NCBI GenBank assembly: GCA_964632505.1
Contig: CAZWCE010000022.1
Span: 1-53,721, forward strand
Origin: CAZWCE01 sp964632505
GTDB lineage: Bacteria; Planctomycetota; Planctomycetia; Pirellulales; Thermoguttaceae
DNA: 53,721 bases
Reading direction: 5' to 3'
The notes under the pieces were generated by a model. That model did no database searches, was not told where the DNA came from, and saw only the letters and a program-made list of their open reading frames with translations. Below, piece after piece: positions 8,951 to 16,740 of the stretch (its first letter is position 1; every line of letters starts with the position of its first letter). Both the position numbers and the translations under genes were made by a program.

Positions 8951-9844
8951 TCACTCGTAGAAGATGGCGGTGGCTCCGTCGTTGATCGTGGCCAGGTCCT
9001 CGAGGGTTCCGGGATCGATCGACTCGGAAAGGAAGTGGACCGATCCGTCGCAAAGGGCCGCGTTCATGCCGCCGGCGTGGTAGCTGCCCAATCCGCTTTC
9101 GTCTTGGCTGTTGATGCCCCGTTTCAGCTCTTCAAAGGTGATATCGACCGGCTCGGTCCATGCCGGGGCGTTCGCACCGCGGATCTCGACGAACATAATC
9201 GTGTTGCTGGTGCCGTCGGTGATCTCACTCATCACGGTTCCCTCCCCTTCCCCGCCAAGGGTATCGGGACCGGTCACCATCACGTAATGGGAAACGGGAA
9301 TCTTGTACCCTTTGATCTCCTTGTATTCCGGATTCCGATTGCTCGGGCACTGGAATAATCCCGGAGAAATCCGCGAAGCGACCTCCAGATTGTGCTCCGA
9401 ATCCCAGGGCTGGTCGAAGTCGTACGCCTCGTATACCGACTGTGACTCGATGAAAGGAAGAATGCAGATGCGCCAACTTGTCTTCGGTTTGCCGTCGCCA
9501 TCCTTCCAAGCAGCGGCGGGAAACGTCTTATGCGTATCGTGGTAGTTGTGCATGCTGAGACCGAGATGCTTGAGGTTGTTGATGCACTGATGTTTTTGGG
9601 CTACGATCCTGGAAAGAACGACCAAATAACCATTGCCAAGAAGAAGCAGCAAAATTGCCCCCGCAAGCACCATCTTGAATCTCTTCGATTTGGGCTGCTT
9701 CGGCGGCTTCGGGGGCAGGTTTTTCGCGGGTCCGGGGACGGTGACCTCTTGCCCGCATTCAAAGCAATGCCCGGTTCGGCCGACGTACTTGGAGTCGACC
9801 AGCGTATCTTTCCCGCAATGGGGACACGACGTCAGAATCGACAT
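8951..9844 (-). CDS. DUF1559 protein with N-terminal zinc ribbon, copy A (diverged membrane segment)
   Basis: 297 residues; GAGGAG precedes the ATG by 8 nt. The N terminus is a zinc ribbon with Cys7, Cys10, Cys27 and Cys30, then a Pro/Lys-rich linker and one membrane segment (about 57-77). The remainder is the DUF1559 domain, which includes NNLKHLGLSMHNYHDTHKTFP and the C-terminal ALCDGSVHFLSE box. DUF1559 proteins are very common in planctomycetes and usually resemble type IV pilin-like (prepilin) proteins. In this copy the usual LLLPAVQAAREAAQR stretch after the membrane helix is replaced by LSRIVAQKHQ. It is the last gene of a three-gene operon, 51 nt after its paralogue. Confidence 0.9.
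   Translation of the reverse strand: MSILTSCPHCGKDTLVDSKYVGRTGHCFECGQEVTVPGPAKNLPPKPPKQPKSKRFKMVLAGAILLLLLGNGYLVVLSRIVAQKHQCINNLKHLGLSMHNYHDTHKTFPAAAWKDGDGKPKTSWRICILPFIESQSVYEAYDFDQPWDSEHNLEVASRISPGLFQCPSNRNPEYKEIKGYKIPVSHYVMVTGPDTLGGEGEGTVMSEITDGTSNTIMFVEIRGANAPAWTEPVDITFEELKRGINSQDESGLGSYHAGGMNAALCDGSVHFLSESIDPGTLEDLATINDGATAIFYE
8980..9575 (-). repeat. Duplicated DUF1559 DNA, copy A
   Basis: This segment matches 9922-10535 closely. It aligns with a constant offset of 942 up to about 9330 and, after an 18-bp (6-codon) difference, with an offset of 960 up to about 9560. Several stretches of 40 or more bases are identical. Confidence 0.8.
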
Positions 9845-9895
9845 GCGTCGCTCTCCTCACTTCATGGATGGGCAAGGTTTTCGCCGTAGCGGCTG

Positions 9896-10831
9896 CTATT
9901 CGATCGACACCCGATTTCCGTCGTTGATCGTGGCCAGGTCCTCGAGGGTTCCGGGATCGGTCGACTCGGAAAAGAAGTGGACCGATCCGTCGCAAAGGGC
10001 CGCGTTCATGCCGCCGGGGTGGTAGCTGCCCAATCCGCTTACGTCTTGGCTGTTGATGCCCCGTTTCAGCTCTTCGAGGGTGAGATCGACCGGCTCGGTC
10101 ACCGCCGGGGCGTTCGCACCGCGGATCTCGACGAACAGGATCGTGTTGCTGGTGCCGTCGGTGATCTCACTCATCGTGATTCCCTCCCCATCCCCGTCGA
10201 CGGTATTCGGACCGGTGACCATGACGTAATGCGAGACGGGAATCTTGTATCCCTTGATCTCCTTGTATTGAATACGGCCCTCTCCCGAACCGTGCGGATT
10301 GCTCGGACACTGGAATACGTCTGGAGGAATCCGCGAAGCGACCTCCAGATTGTGCTCCGAATCCCAGGGCTGGTCGAAGTCGAATTCATCGTACAACTCG
10401 TACAACTCGACGTAAGGAAGAATGCAGGTGCGCCAGCTTACCATCGGAGTACCGTCCTTATTCTTTAAGGCGGCGGGAGGAAACGTCTTATGCGTATCGT
10501 GGTAGTTGTGCATGCTGAGAGTGAGCTGCTTGAGGTTGTTGGTGCACTGCATGCGCTGTGCCGCCTCGCGCGCCGCCTGAACGGCGGGAAGCAACAGCGC
10601 GATGAGGATTCCGACGACGGCGATGATGATCGGCACCCCGATGACCGCGACGATCAAGCACGTGATCATCGTCGTACTGTTCGACTTCTTCGCCATCGGA
10701 GGGACGGTCCCGCCGGGGCCGGGGACGGTGATCTCTTGCCCGCACGCGGCGCAAGGGCCTGTCTGACCGACGTACTCTGGGGAGACTTGCGTTTCGTTAC
10801 CACAGTGCGGACAGGAAAAATGAATCGCCAT
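9896..10831 (-). CDS. DUF1559 protein with N-terminal zinc ribbon, copy B (typical prepilin-like helix)
   Basis: 311 residues; AAGGAG lies 9 nt before the ATG and overlaps the stop codon of the upstream gene (12-nt gap). The zinc ribbon has Cys7, Cys10, Cys27 and Cys30 as in copy A. One membrane segment (about 53-80) leads into the family box LLLPAVQAAREAAQRMQ, then NNLKQLTLSMHNYHDTHKTFP and ALCDGSVHFFSE. The membrane part is not preceded by a classical short prepilin leader, because the zinc ribbon is in front of it; the N terminus is therefore probably cytoplasmic. This copy is closer to the family norm than copy A. Function is unknown for the family. Confidence 0.9.
   Translation of the reverse strand: MAIHFSCPHCGNETQVSPEYVGQTGPCAACGQEITVPGPGGTVPPMAKKSNSTTMITCLIVAVIGVPIIIAVVGILIALLLPAVQAAREAAQRMQCTNNLKQLTLSMHNYHDTHKTFPPAALKNKDGTPMVSWRTCILPYVELYELYDEFDFDQPWDSEHNLEVASRIPPDVFQCPSNPHGSGEGRIQYKEIKGYKIPVSHYVMVTGPNTVDGDGEGITMSEITDGTSNTILFVEIRGANAPAVTEPVDLTLEELKRGINSQDVSGLGSYHPGGMNAALCDGSVHFFSESTDPGTLEDLATINDGNRVSIE
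9922..10535 (-). repeat. Duplicated DUF1559 DNA, copy B
   Basis: Partner of 8980-9575. The match is strongest over the 3' half of the two genes and fades towards the part that encodes the membrane helix. Confidence 0.8.
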
Positions 10832-10843
10832 GGGACAGACTCC

Positions 10844-11587
10844 TTATTCATTTTCGGAAGCGGGGGCCTCGGCGGATTCGGTGGGCTGAACCCGCTTTCC
10901 ATAGATTTTCACATCGTTCCAATAGCCGTGGTCGTCGAACGAACCGATGCCGATCCGGCCCCACTGGAACGTCTTGTCTTCGGCAACCATCTTCGGCTTT
11001 TCCATGTCGTCGAAGTAGATTTCGATCGTTCCCGCGTCGACCTTGCGGACGATCTTCACGTCGTGCCAGCCGTCGGTCCAGGGGATGCCGGGCGATTCGT
11101 TCTCGGTGATCATCTTCCGGGGGGCATCGTCGACGATCATGATCTGGCTGGAATGAGGATCGGGGCGGGCCCCCATGTGCACGTAGTAGAAATGCGCGGG
11201 ATCCTGGTAGTTGAAGAAGATGCACATATCGCGGTGCGCTCCGGCGGTGGGGTTGGTGCTGAGCACCTTCGCCTTGAAGACGAAATCGCCGACGTAAAGA
11301 TCCTTGATCAACGAGATATTGTGCGGGCTGCGATGCGGCGGCTGGTAGTCGCTCATTTTGAACTGGTTGTAGACCTCGTCGTCCTCGACGGCGAGAACCC
11401 GCCACGCCTCCGGGTCGGTCGGCTGCCAATCCTTCGTGCCGTGTTCGAAATCGTCGGCGAAGACCAGCGGCATGCCCATGCAGGTGTCGGAACTCTTGCT
11501 CTTGTCGCCAGACGGCTTCTGACCCGCCAGCGGAGAGCAGAAGAAGACCAACAGGACAAACATCGGGAGGATTGTTGCAAATCGCAT
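10844..11587 (-). CDS. Exported beta-sandwich-like protein of unknown function
   Basis: 247 residues; AAGGAG lies 9 nt before the ATG. A signal peptide ends near residue 23 (PLAGQ). The mature part starts LVFADDFEHGTKDWQP and has strands such as FVFKAKVLSTN, CIFFNYQDPAHFYYVHMG and GTIEIYFDDMEKP. This pattern is like LamG/DUF1080-type concanavalin folds, in which a DFE-type opening and a YYVH-type strand are common; I cannot name the exact family. It is the first gene of an operon with the two DUF1559 genes, behind a strong promoter at 11669-11697. Confidence 0.85.
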   Translation of the reverse strand: MRFATILPMFVLLVFFCSPLAGQKPSGDKSKSSDTCMGMPLVFADDFEHGTKDWQPTDPEAWRVLAVEDDEVYNQFKMSDYQPPHRSPHNISLIKDLYVGDFVFKAKVLSTNPTAGAHRDMCIFFNYQDPAHFYYVHMGARPDPHSSQIMIVDDAPRKMITENESPGIPWTDGWHDVKIVRKVDAGTIEIYFDDMEKPKMVAEDKTFQWGRIGIGSFDDHGYWNDVKIYGKRVQPTESAEAPASENE

Positions 11588-11668
11588 GGGAGAACTCCTT
11601 GGGAAATAATCGTGTCGAGAAGTCGTTTCGGAAGTCGGAACGACGTGGAATTCACTAAATCAAGCAAC

Positions 11669-11697
11669 ATTATAGCAGAACCCAAAAGGCTTGTCAC
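11669..11697 (-). promoter_or_regulatory. Promoter of the 11587-8951 operon
   Basis: Minus strand GTGACA (11697-11692), 17-bp spacer, perfect TATAAT (11674-11669). It lies about 80 nt before the first start codon. One of the best promoters in the window. Confidence 0.7.
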
Positions 11698-11777
11698 AGA
11701 TTGCGTCGTGTTTTTTTGAGAGGTTTTTTTCGAGAAAAGACGCTTGGCGCTTTGGTGGAACGTTCGCTGGCCGGCGC

Positions 11778-11815
11778 AAAAAAAAGCCCGACCACCGTGA
11801 TAACGGCTGCCGGGC
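11778..11815 (-). terminator. Rho-independent terminator of the sugar isomerase-like gene
   Basis: Minus strand: outer stem GCCCG / CGGGC, inner stem CCGT / ACGG with a TATC loop, then eight T. It lies 80 nt after the stop at 11895. Confidence 0.75.
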
Positions 11816-11894
11816 AGAAGTGCTGTTTCTTGTTTCATTTCCGGAAGATTCCGAAAAGTCCCATTGTCGGTGGGCCATCCCATGCGGAAGACCG

Positions 11895-12761
11895 TTACTG
11901 CGGCACCTGCTGGAGGGCCGCGTCCATCGCCTCGCCGGCCAACTTGACGGCCTCCTCAATGTTTCGCCGGGCGTTGACCGACTTGCGGCTGGCCGAGGGA
12001 ATGATCGGGCCGTTGAATTGATGCTGCGCCAATTGCCCCAGCACGACGCCGAGATCGACCCGACCGGTGGAGCCCGGAAGCAGCCGATGGCTCGGCTGGA
12101 GGTCGTTCAGCTCCGCCAACTGCTCCACGGAAGGCAAGTCGCAGAGAAAAACCGCCTCGATCCCCTCGGAGGGGATTTCCTCGAGAAGATTCATATCCCC
12201 TTCGGCGGCGACGACATGAAACAGATCGAACACGGGGGCGACATTCGATGGGCTCAAATTCTCCACAAAGGTTTTCAAGGTCTTCCAATCACGGATGAAG
12301 CTGTGGGAGACCTCCGCTTCCTCTTCGGAAAACGCTTGGAAACCGAGCCCCAGCCGCATGTCATAGGCTTCCAGGAGCTTGGCGATGTCGTTGAACCGTC
12401 GCACATGAAAATCGAAGTTCTCCTGAAAACCTCGCGTCGCGCTGGACGAGGGCAGTTGGGCCAACACGCGATGGCACTCCTGCTCCTTCATGACGGTGGC
12501 GATTTCGACCAGTTGTTCAAGCTGTTTCGCGAACGTCTGATCCTCCACATCCCAGACAATGGGGAGCGAAAAGAACGCCGCGTTGAGCTTCGCCGTAGAG
12601 AGAAGGCGCGTGGCGAACTCCTTGCCGCGATTCTGCACGAGATTGTAGAAATGGACCGAATCGATCTCGATTCCCTGGTAACCGTAACTCAACGCCAGTT
12701 CGATTTGACGACTCTGTTCACTCGGGAGTGCCATTGCAGAAGCACTCAAGATTTTTTGCAT
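11895..12761 (-). CDS. Sugar phosphate isomerase/epimerase-like TIM-barrel protein
   Basis: 288 residues from the ATG at 12761; the sequence GGAGGATAAC in front of it is the ribosome site, so a further ATG 12 nt upstream is unlikely to be used. The sequence pattern is that of the AP-endonuclease-2/xylose-isomerase-like barrel: an opening strand, SYGYQGIEID, then LNAAFFSLPIVW, DFHVRRFNDIAKLLEAYDMRLGLGF and VAPVFDLFHVVAAEGDMN. Metal-binding residues probably include the Glu in GIEID and the Asp and His in FDLFH; the substrate is unknown. There is no signal peptide, so it is cytoplasmic. Single gene with its own terminator. Confidence 0.8.
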   Translation of the reverse strand: MQKILSASAMALPSEQSRQIELALSYGYQGIEIDSVHFYNLVQNRGKEFATRLLSTAKLNAAFFSLPIVWDVEDQTFAKQLEQLVEIATVMKEQECHRVLAQLPSSSATRGFQENFDFHVRRFNDIAKLLEAYDMRLGLGFQAFSEEEAEVSHSFIRDWKTLKTFVENLSPSNVAPVFDLFHVVAAEGDMNLLEEIPSEGIEAVFLCDLPSVEQLAELNDLQPSHRLLPGSTGRVDLGVVLGQLAQHQFNGPIIPSASRKSVNARRNIEEAVKLAGEAMDAALQQVPQ

Positions 12762-13144
12762 GTTATCCTCCATGCGATTAAGAATTCACAAAAGATGCTC
12801 TACACGATGTTCCGTCGATGACCTCATCCCCGCATCTTCCCGCTAAGAAAGGGTTTATCGAGAAACCACTCCTCCCAGAAGAACTCCATCGTACCACTTC
12901 CGAGGGGCCCCGAAAACCCTTCAGGGCTACAAGGATTTCCCTCTTTCGGGCATTTTTTACAAGTTCCTCCTTTTTAACATGAAAGCCTCTCCTGCCAAAG
13001 GGGGATCGGATGAATTCGAGAAAACGGCGCTTGCGACTTCCGCCGATCGGGGAGTCGTACCGGTACGCTCGTAGTTCCCCCCGAATCGACGGAACATCGG
13101 GATTTCTCGAATCCGACGGACCTTGCGTCCATGCATTTCAGGGC
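12762..13144. other. Intergenic region, no protein gene seen
   Basis: No frame here has a ribosome site or recognisable product. The only clear element is the plus-strand hairpin with a T run at 12907-12958, which has no protein gene in front of it. Confidence 0.4.
12907..12958 (+). terminator. Orphan terminator-like hairpin
   Basis: Stem CCCGAAA / TTTCGGG enclosing a small CCC-TTCA-GGG hairpin, followed by CA and six T. The nearest plus-strand gene upstream ends 4 kb away at 8872, so it may end a small RNA that begins in the intergenic region, or it is chance. Confidence 0.35.
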
Positions 13145-13173
13145 TCGACAGAAGGTCTTTCTGCAATTATACT
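13145..13173 (+). promoter_or_regulatory. Promoter of the zinc-ribbon protein gene
   Basis: TCGACA (13145-13150), 17-bp spacer, TATACT (13168-13173); each box has one mismatch to consensus. The leader to the ATG at 13418 would be about 240 nt, which is long and may carry control elements. Confidence 0.6.
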
Positions 13174-13417
13174 GAAGATTCGGTAAAAAAATGCTGATCT
13201 CCCGGAGAGCCCCGGCAGCCGGTCGTCCAAGGGAGGCTCACGTCTCGACAATCGGTTCCAATGACACGCTGGTCCTGAACAACCTTTTTTCCTATCATCA
13301 TTGACAAAAAACATTCATGGCAATGACGAATGACGGAGCATTGCCCCGGCAGAAGAGCCGTGCGAATATAGGGGAGCCGCACGGGTGCTTCCGAACTCTA
13401 CTTCCGATGAGCGAGTC

Positions 13418-13783
13418 ATGAAAGAGAAACATTTCGGCTACGGCCCTTGGGAATATCGTTACATGTGTCGCTGTTGCGGCCATGCCGTGAAAGCGCCGAA
13501 GCACGAAGCCCCTTGCAGCGTGTGTGGAGGGGATTTCGGCCCGAAAATGTCGATGCGGAAAGTCTACCTGGAACCGGAACAACCCTACGAGTTGGTCGAG
13601 GTCGAATATGTCCTCGATCGCACTTTTTGGGATGTCGTCAAAGGTCTCCTGGGCTTCGAGGTAGAACCGCGGACGGAAATTCGGCGCGAGAAAAAACGAA
13701 AGAAGAGACGCTGGCGGTGGCAAACGCATGCCGAGGTCGAGGATGAATCCGGTATCATCCGGCATGAGGACTTTCTGACCTAA
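13418..13783 (+). CDS. Small zinc-ribbon protein with basic C-terminal part
   Basis: 121 residues from the ATG at 13418; a GTG 33 nt upstream is in frame but has no ribosome site, and the site before 13418 is also weak. The N-terminal third has YMCRCCGHAVK and APCSVCGG, two CxxC pairs in a zinc-ribbon spacing. The middle is acidic and aromatic (EQPYELVEVEYVLDRTFWDV), and the region around residues 88-100 is very basic (REKKRKKRRWRWQ), which suggests contact with nucleic acid. No family was recognised. There is no signal peptide, so it is probably cytoplasmic. Confidence 0.6.
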   Translation: MKEKHFGYGPWEYRYMCRCCGHAVKAPKHEAPCSVCGGDFGPKMSMRKVYLEPEQPYELVEVEYVLDRTFWDVVKGLLGFEVEPRTEIRREKKRKKRRWRWQTHAEVEDESGIIRHEDFLT

Positions 13784-14040
13784 CAGCGATGGTGGGACTT
13801 GGCTTGACGCATGCCGCCGTCCCGCGACGGTTGCGGTCATCGAAAAGCAGCGTTTTTACGATGAGGTGACAAAACGTGATCGAACGACTTGCGTAAATCC
13901 TCACTACTCCTCTTCTCTTACCGGTAAGATCGCCGTCGACGGCCTCCTTACTCGCTCGCTTGTGCTCTTTCCGACCGGTCAAGGCAAAGCAGCGCTCACT
14001 CTTTCTTGGACCAAATATTCCCCAGGGGAAGGTATTTCTT

Positions 14041-15918
14041 GTGGAAACGATGTCCGATCCTCCGTCGAAGCGGAGTAAAGTCAGTTACCTTCGTGAGATT
14101 TTCGATCTGGAGTCTTCCGGACGAGTCACCTTTTACAGCGCCATCATCGGTATCGTGGCAGGTGTGGGAGCCGCCGTGTTCTTCTGGGGGCTGATCTGGG
14201 TCAAGGAGATCGCCTTCTCGCAGGTGGAACTCCTTCCGGTCGAGGGAGAAGTCATGACGATGATCCCCTCGCTGCCGACCAACTGGTGGTGGTTCCTGCT
14301 CATCCCCACCGTCGGCGGGCTGCTCTGCGGGCTATTGGTCTTCACCTTCGCGCCGGAGGCGGAAGGTCATGGGACCGACGCCTTGATCAAGGCATTCCAC
14401 CAACGGAAGGGGCTCATCCGGGCCCGGATTCCCGTGGTCAAATCGATCGCAAGTATTTTGACGATCGGGACCGGAGGATCGGCGGGACGCGAAGGACCGA
14501 TCGCCCAAATCGGGGCCGGGTTCGGCTCATTCCTCTCCGAAAAAATGAAACTGAGCGACCACGAACGGCGCACCTTGATTCTCGCCGGGGCCGCCGGAGG
14601 CGTCGGCGCGATGTTCCAGGCCCCACTAGGCGGGGCGCTCTTCGCCGTAGAAGTCCTATACGCAAGTACCGCCATCGAGTTTGCGGCCCTGGTCCCCTGC
14701 GTGGTCTCCTCGGTCGTGGCCTATTCCACCTTCGCCACGGTTTTCGGCCCCGAACACGCCATCATCGCCCCCCAACAACTCCAGTTCGAGGGGCCCGCCG
14801 AACTCCCCTTCTTCCTCATTTTCGCCGTCCTTTGCGCCGCGGTCGGCTACATCTATGTCCGCTTCTTTTACGGCCTTCGCGATAAGCTCTTCCATCGTCT
14901 TCCCATCCCGAACTACCTGAAACCCGCGCTGGGTGGGTTGATGCTCGGCGGCATCCTTCTCTTGTTCCCGCAAGTGATGGGCGGTGGTTACGAGTGGATC
15001 CAGGGGGCGATCGACAACAGCCTTCCCCTGCAACTGATGGCGGTTCTGATCGTCGCGAAGATCGTCGCCACGAGCGTCACGATCTCCTCCGGCGGCAGTG
15101 GCGGGGTCTTCGCCCCATCGCTGTTCATCGGGGCCATGCTCGGCGGGGCCTTCGGAATCCTTTCGGAACAATTCTGTGAAAATGTACTGGGCTACCCCGG
15201 TCTTGCCCCGGAACCGGAAGCGTTCGTACTGGTCGGCATGGGCGGTTTTTTCGCCGGCATCGCGAAAGTGCCGCTGACATCGCTGATCATCGTTTCCGAA
15301 ATGAGCGGTTCCTACAACCTGCTGGTCCCCTTGATGCTCGTGAGCGTCATCCACGTGGCGGTCCTCTCTTCCAAGTGGTCGCTCTACGAAGAGCAGGTCC
15401 ACTCGCTGGTCGACAGCTCCGCTCACCTGGGCGATTTCGTGGTGGACATCCTTGAAGACATTCCCGTCAAACAAGTCTACAAGCCGATGCGCAAGCCCCT
15501 TCTGATCCGGGAGGATACGCCGCTACCAAAAGTCCTCCGTATCGTCGCCCACTCGAACGATTCCTTCTATCCCGTCGTCGACAAGGACGATCTCCTGGTC
15601 GGCATGCTTTCGATCGCCGATCTCCGCTCTTCGCTGTTGGGCGACGGCGTGGCCGGCAATCTCATCGTGGCGGCCGACGTCGCGTTCACGCTCGACGCCA
15701 CCATCACTCCCGACGACAACCTCCACACCGTGCTCCGCTACTGCACACGGGATCGCGTTTCGGAAATCCCCGTCGTCGAAAAGGAGAACCCCCGAAAAGT
15801 CATCTGCATGCTCCGCCGACAAGAGGTCCTGTCGGCCTACGACGAACAGATGTCCACTTTGCGGGGCAATCACCCCACCCGATCGTCGCCCATGGCGGAG
15901 AAGGCCCATCCCGAGTGA
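14041..15918 (+). CDS. ClC-family chloride channel with C-terminal CBS pair
   Basis: 625 residues from a GTG at 14041, preferred because GGGGAAGG lies 7 nt upstream; an ATG at 14050 is the alternative. About ten membrane helices cover residues 30-445. The family boxes are GTGGSAGREGP with the gating Glu151, and GGSGGVFAPSLFIGAMLGG around 351-369. At the site where proton-coupled ClC exchangers have a second glutamate (EcClC Glu203), the alignment of PLGGALFAVEV puts Val205, as in channels. Two CBS domains occupy about 475-600 and may sense nucleotides. The protein conducts chloride across the inner membrane. Single gene. Confidence 0.92.
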   Translation: METMSDPPSKRSKVSYLREIFDLESSGRVTFYSAIIGIVAGVGAAVFFWGLIWVKEIAFSQVELLPVEGEVMTMIPSLPTNWWWFLLIPTVGGLLCGLLVFTFAPEAEGHGTDALIKAFHQRKGLIRARIPVVKSIASILTIGTGGSAGREGPIAQIGAGFGSFLSEKMKLSDHERRTLILAGAAGGVGAMFQAPLGGALFAVEVLYASTAIEFAALVPCVVSSVVAYSTFATVFGPEHAIIAPQQLQFEGPAELPFFLIFAVLCAAVGYIYVRFFYGLRDKLFHRLPIPNYLKPALGGLMLGGILLLFPQVMGGGYEWIQGAIDNSLPLQLMAVLIVAKIVATSVTISSGGSGGVFAPSLFIGAMLGGAFGILSEQFCENVLGYPGLAPEPEAFVLVGMGGFFAGIAKVPLTSLIIVSEMSGSYNLLVPLMLVSVIHVAVLSSKWSLYEEQVHSLVDSSAHLGDFVVDILEDIPVKQVYKPMRKPLLIREDTPLPKVLRIVAHSNDSFYPVVDKDDLLVGMLSIADLRSSLLGDGVAGNLIVAADVAFTLDATITPDDNLHTVLRYCTRDRVSEIPVVEKENPRKVICMLRRQEVLSAYDEQMSTLRGNHPTRSSPMAEKAHPE

Positions 15919-15976
15919 CATTTCTTCGAGAAGCCTCGCCGACGAATCTTCTCCGAAATCGGTTGATGAATCGAAC

Positions 15977-16006
15977 AAAAAAGGGATCGCCCTTTCGGAC
16001 GATCCC
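15977..16006 (-). terminator. Rho-independent terminator of the ferredoxin gene
   Basis: Minus strand stem GGGATCGTCC / GGGCGATCCC with a GAAA tetraloop, followed by six T. It lies 107 nt after the ferredoxin stop; it may also slow plus-strand transcription coming from the ClC gene. Confidence 0.8.
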
Positions 16007-16113
16007 CGCGTTTTCGATCAAAACCAAAAACGATCTTATTTTCATGTGCAAAGGGTCGATGCTCTTCGATGTTTCCGGGCAAGGGAGCTCCCCTTGACCT
16101 GGATTCAGCAAGC

Positions 16114-16287
16114 TCAATCCATCGAAATGGCATCCACCGGGCAGACGTCGACACACGTGCCGCAATCGGTGCAGGTGTCTTCATCGACGACGGCCACATC
16201 GTCGGCCATCTCAATCGCATCCACCGGGCAGGCATCCACGCAAGCACCACAACCAGTACAAGTTTCTTTGTCGATAATCGCGGTCAT
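16114..16287 (-). CDS. 2[4Fe-4S] ferredoxin, clostridial type
   Basis: 57 residues; AGAGGAG lies 10 nt before the ATG at 16287. Two complete CxxCxxCxxxCP motifs bind the clusters: Cys10, 13, 16, 20 and Cys39, 42, 45, 49. The two halves are an evident internal duplication (CTGCGACVDACPVDAI and CTDCGTCVDVCPVDAI). It carries electrons in the cytoplasm. No partner oxidoreductase lies next to it; the gene has its own promoter and terminator, so it is probably a general electron carrier. It could serve radical SAM enzymes such as LipA or the AmmeMemoRadiSam protein encoded nearby, but that is only inference. Confidence 0.95.
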   Translation of the reverse strand: MTAIIDKETCTGCGACVDACPVDAIEMADDVAVVDEDTCTDCGTCVDVCPVDAISMD

Positions 16288-16396
16288 TCGATTCTTACTC
16301 CTCTCATGGCAAAAAATGGAACCCATCACCCTTGAAGACCGAGAATCCTCCTCGGCGATCAGGAAGAATGATGGAAAGAATTCGCACGTTTCCCTC

Positions 16397-16424
16397 ATTC
16401 TATCGGTCCTTGTCGGCTCGTCAA
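16397..16424 (-). promoter_or_regulatory. Promoter of the ferredoxin gene
   Basis: Minus strand TTGACG (16424-16419), 16-bp spacer, TAGAAT (16402-16397). The leader would be about 100 nt. Confidence 0.65.
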
Positions 16425-16654
16425 GCGATTCCCCTGGTGCAAAACCAGGACGACGCTTTGGCCGACTCCGAAAAATGACGACCGGTTCATTTCCGGTTCC
16501 TCATCTTTCCTGCTTCGGTATTATTATTCCTCCTCGTGATGAAAAAACTCAGCAACGCCGGCCCCAGATTCCCTATCCCCTCTTTTTTGCTCTTATCAAG
16601 AATTGCCGACTCCACTTCTATTAGCGAATCTAATACAGAGCCGCAACAGCTTTG
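16425..16654. other. Intergenic region, nothing seen
   Basis: No gene, repeat or hairpin of note was found between the ferredoxin promoter and the palindrome cluster at 16655. Confidence 0.4.
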
Positions 16655-16704
16655 TCGATAAAGCATGCCTCATAAATCACTAACCTGAAAATGATTTATC
16701 GAGC
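16655..16704. other. Two overlapping, mutually exclusive hairpins
   Basis: TCGATAAA (16655-16662) can pair with TTTATCGA (16695-16702), and ATAAATCA (16672-16679) can pair with TGATTTAT (16692-16699). The right arms overlap, so only one stem can form fully at a time. It lies just after the end of the minus-strand alkyltransferase-endonuclease V gene. There is no T run. Confidence 0.5.
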
Positions 16705-16740
16705 TTGTTTGGAAAATTCCGTTCCTACGCCTATTCATTT

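Noticed and set aside
12957..13382. Short minus-strand frames of 69-71 codons in the intergenic region
   Set aside because: No ribosome sites, no family resemblance, and they overlap the plus-strand promoter and its leader.
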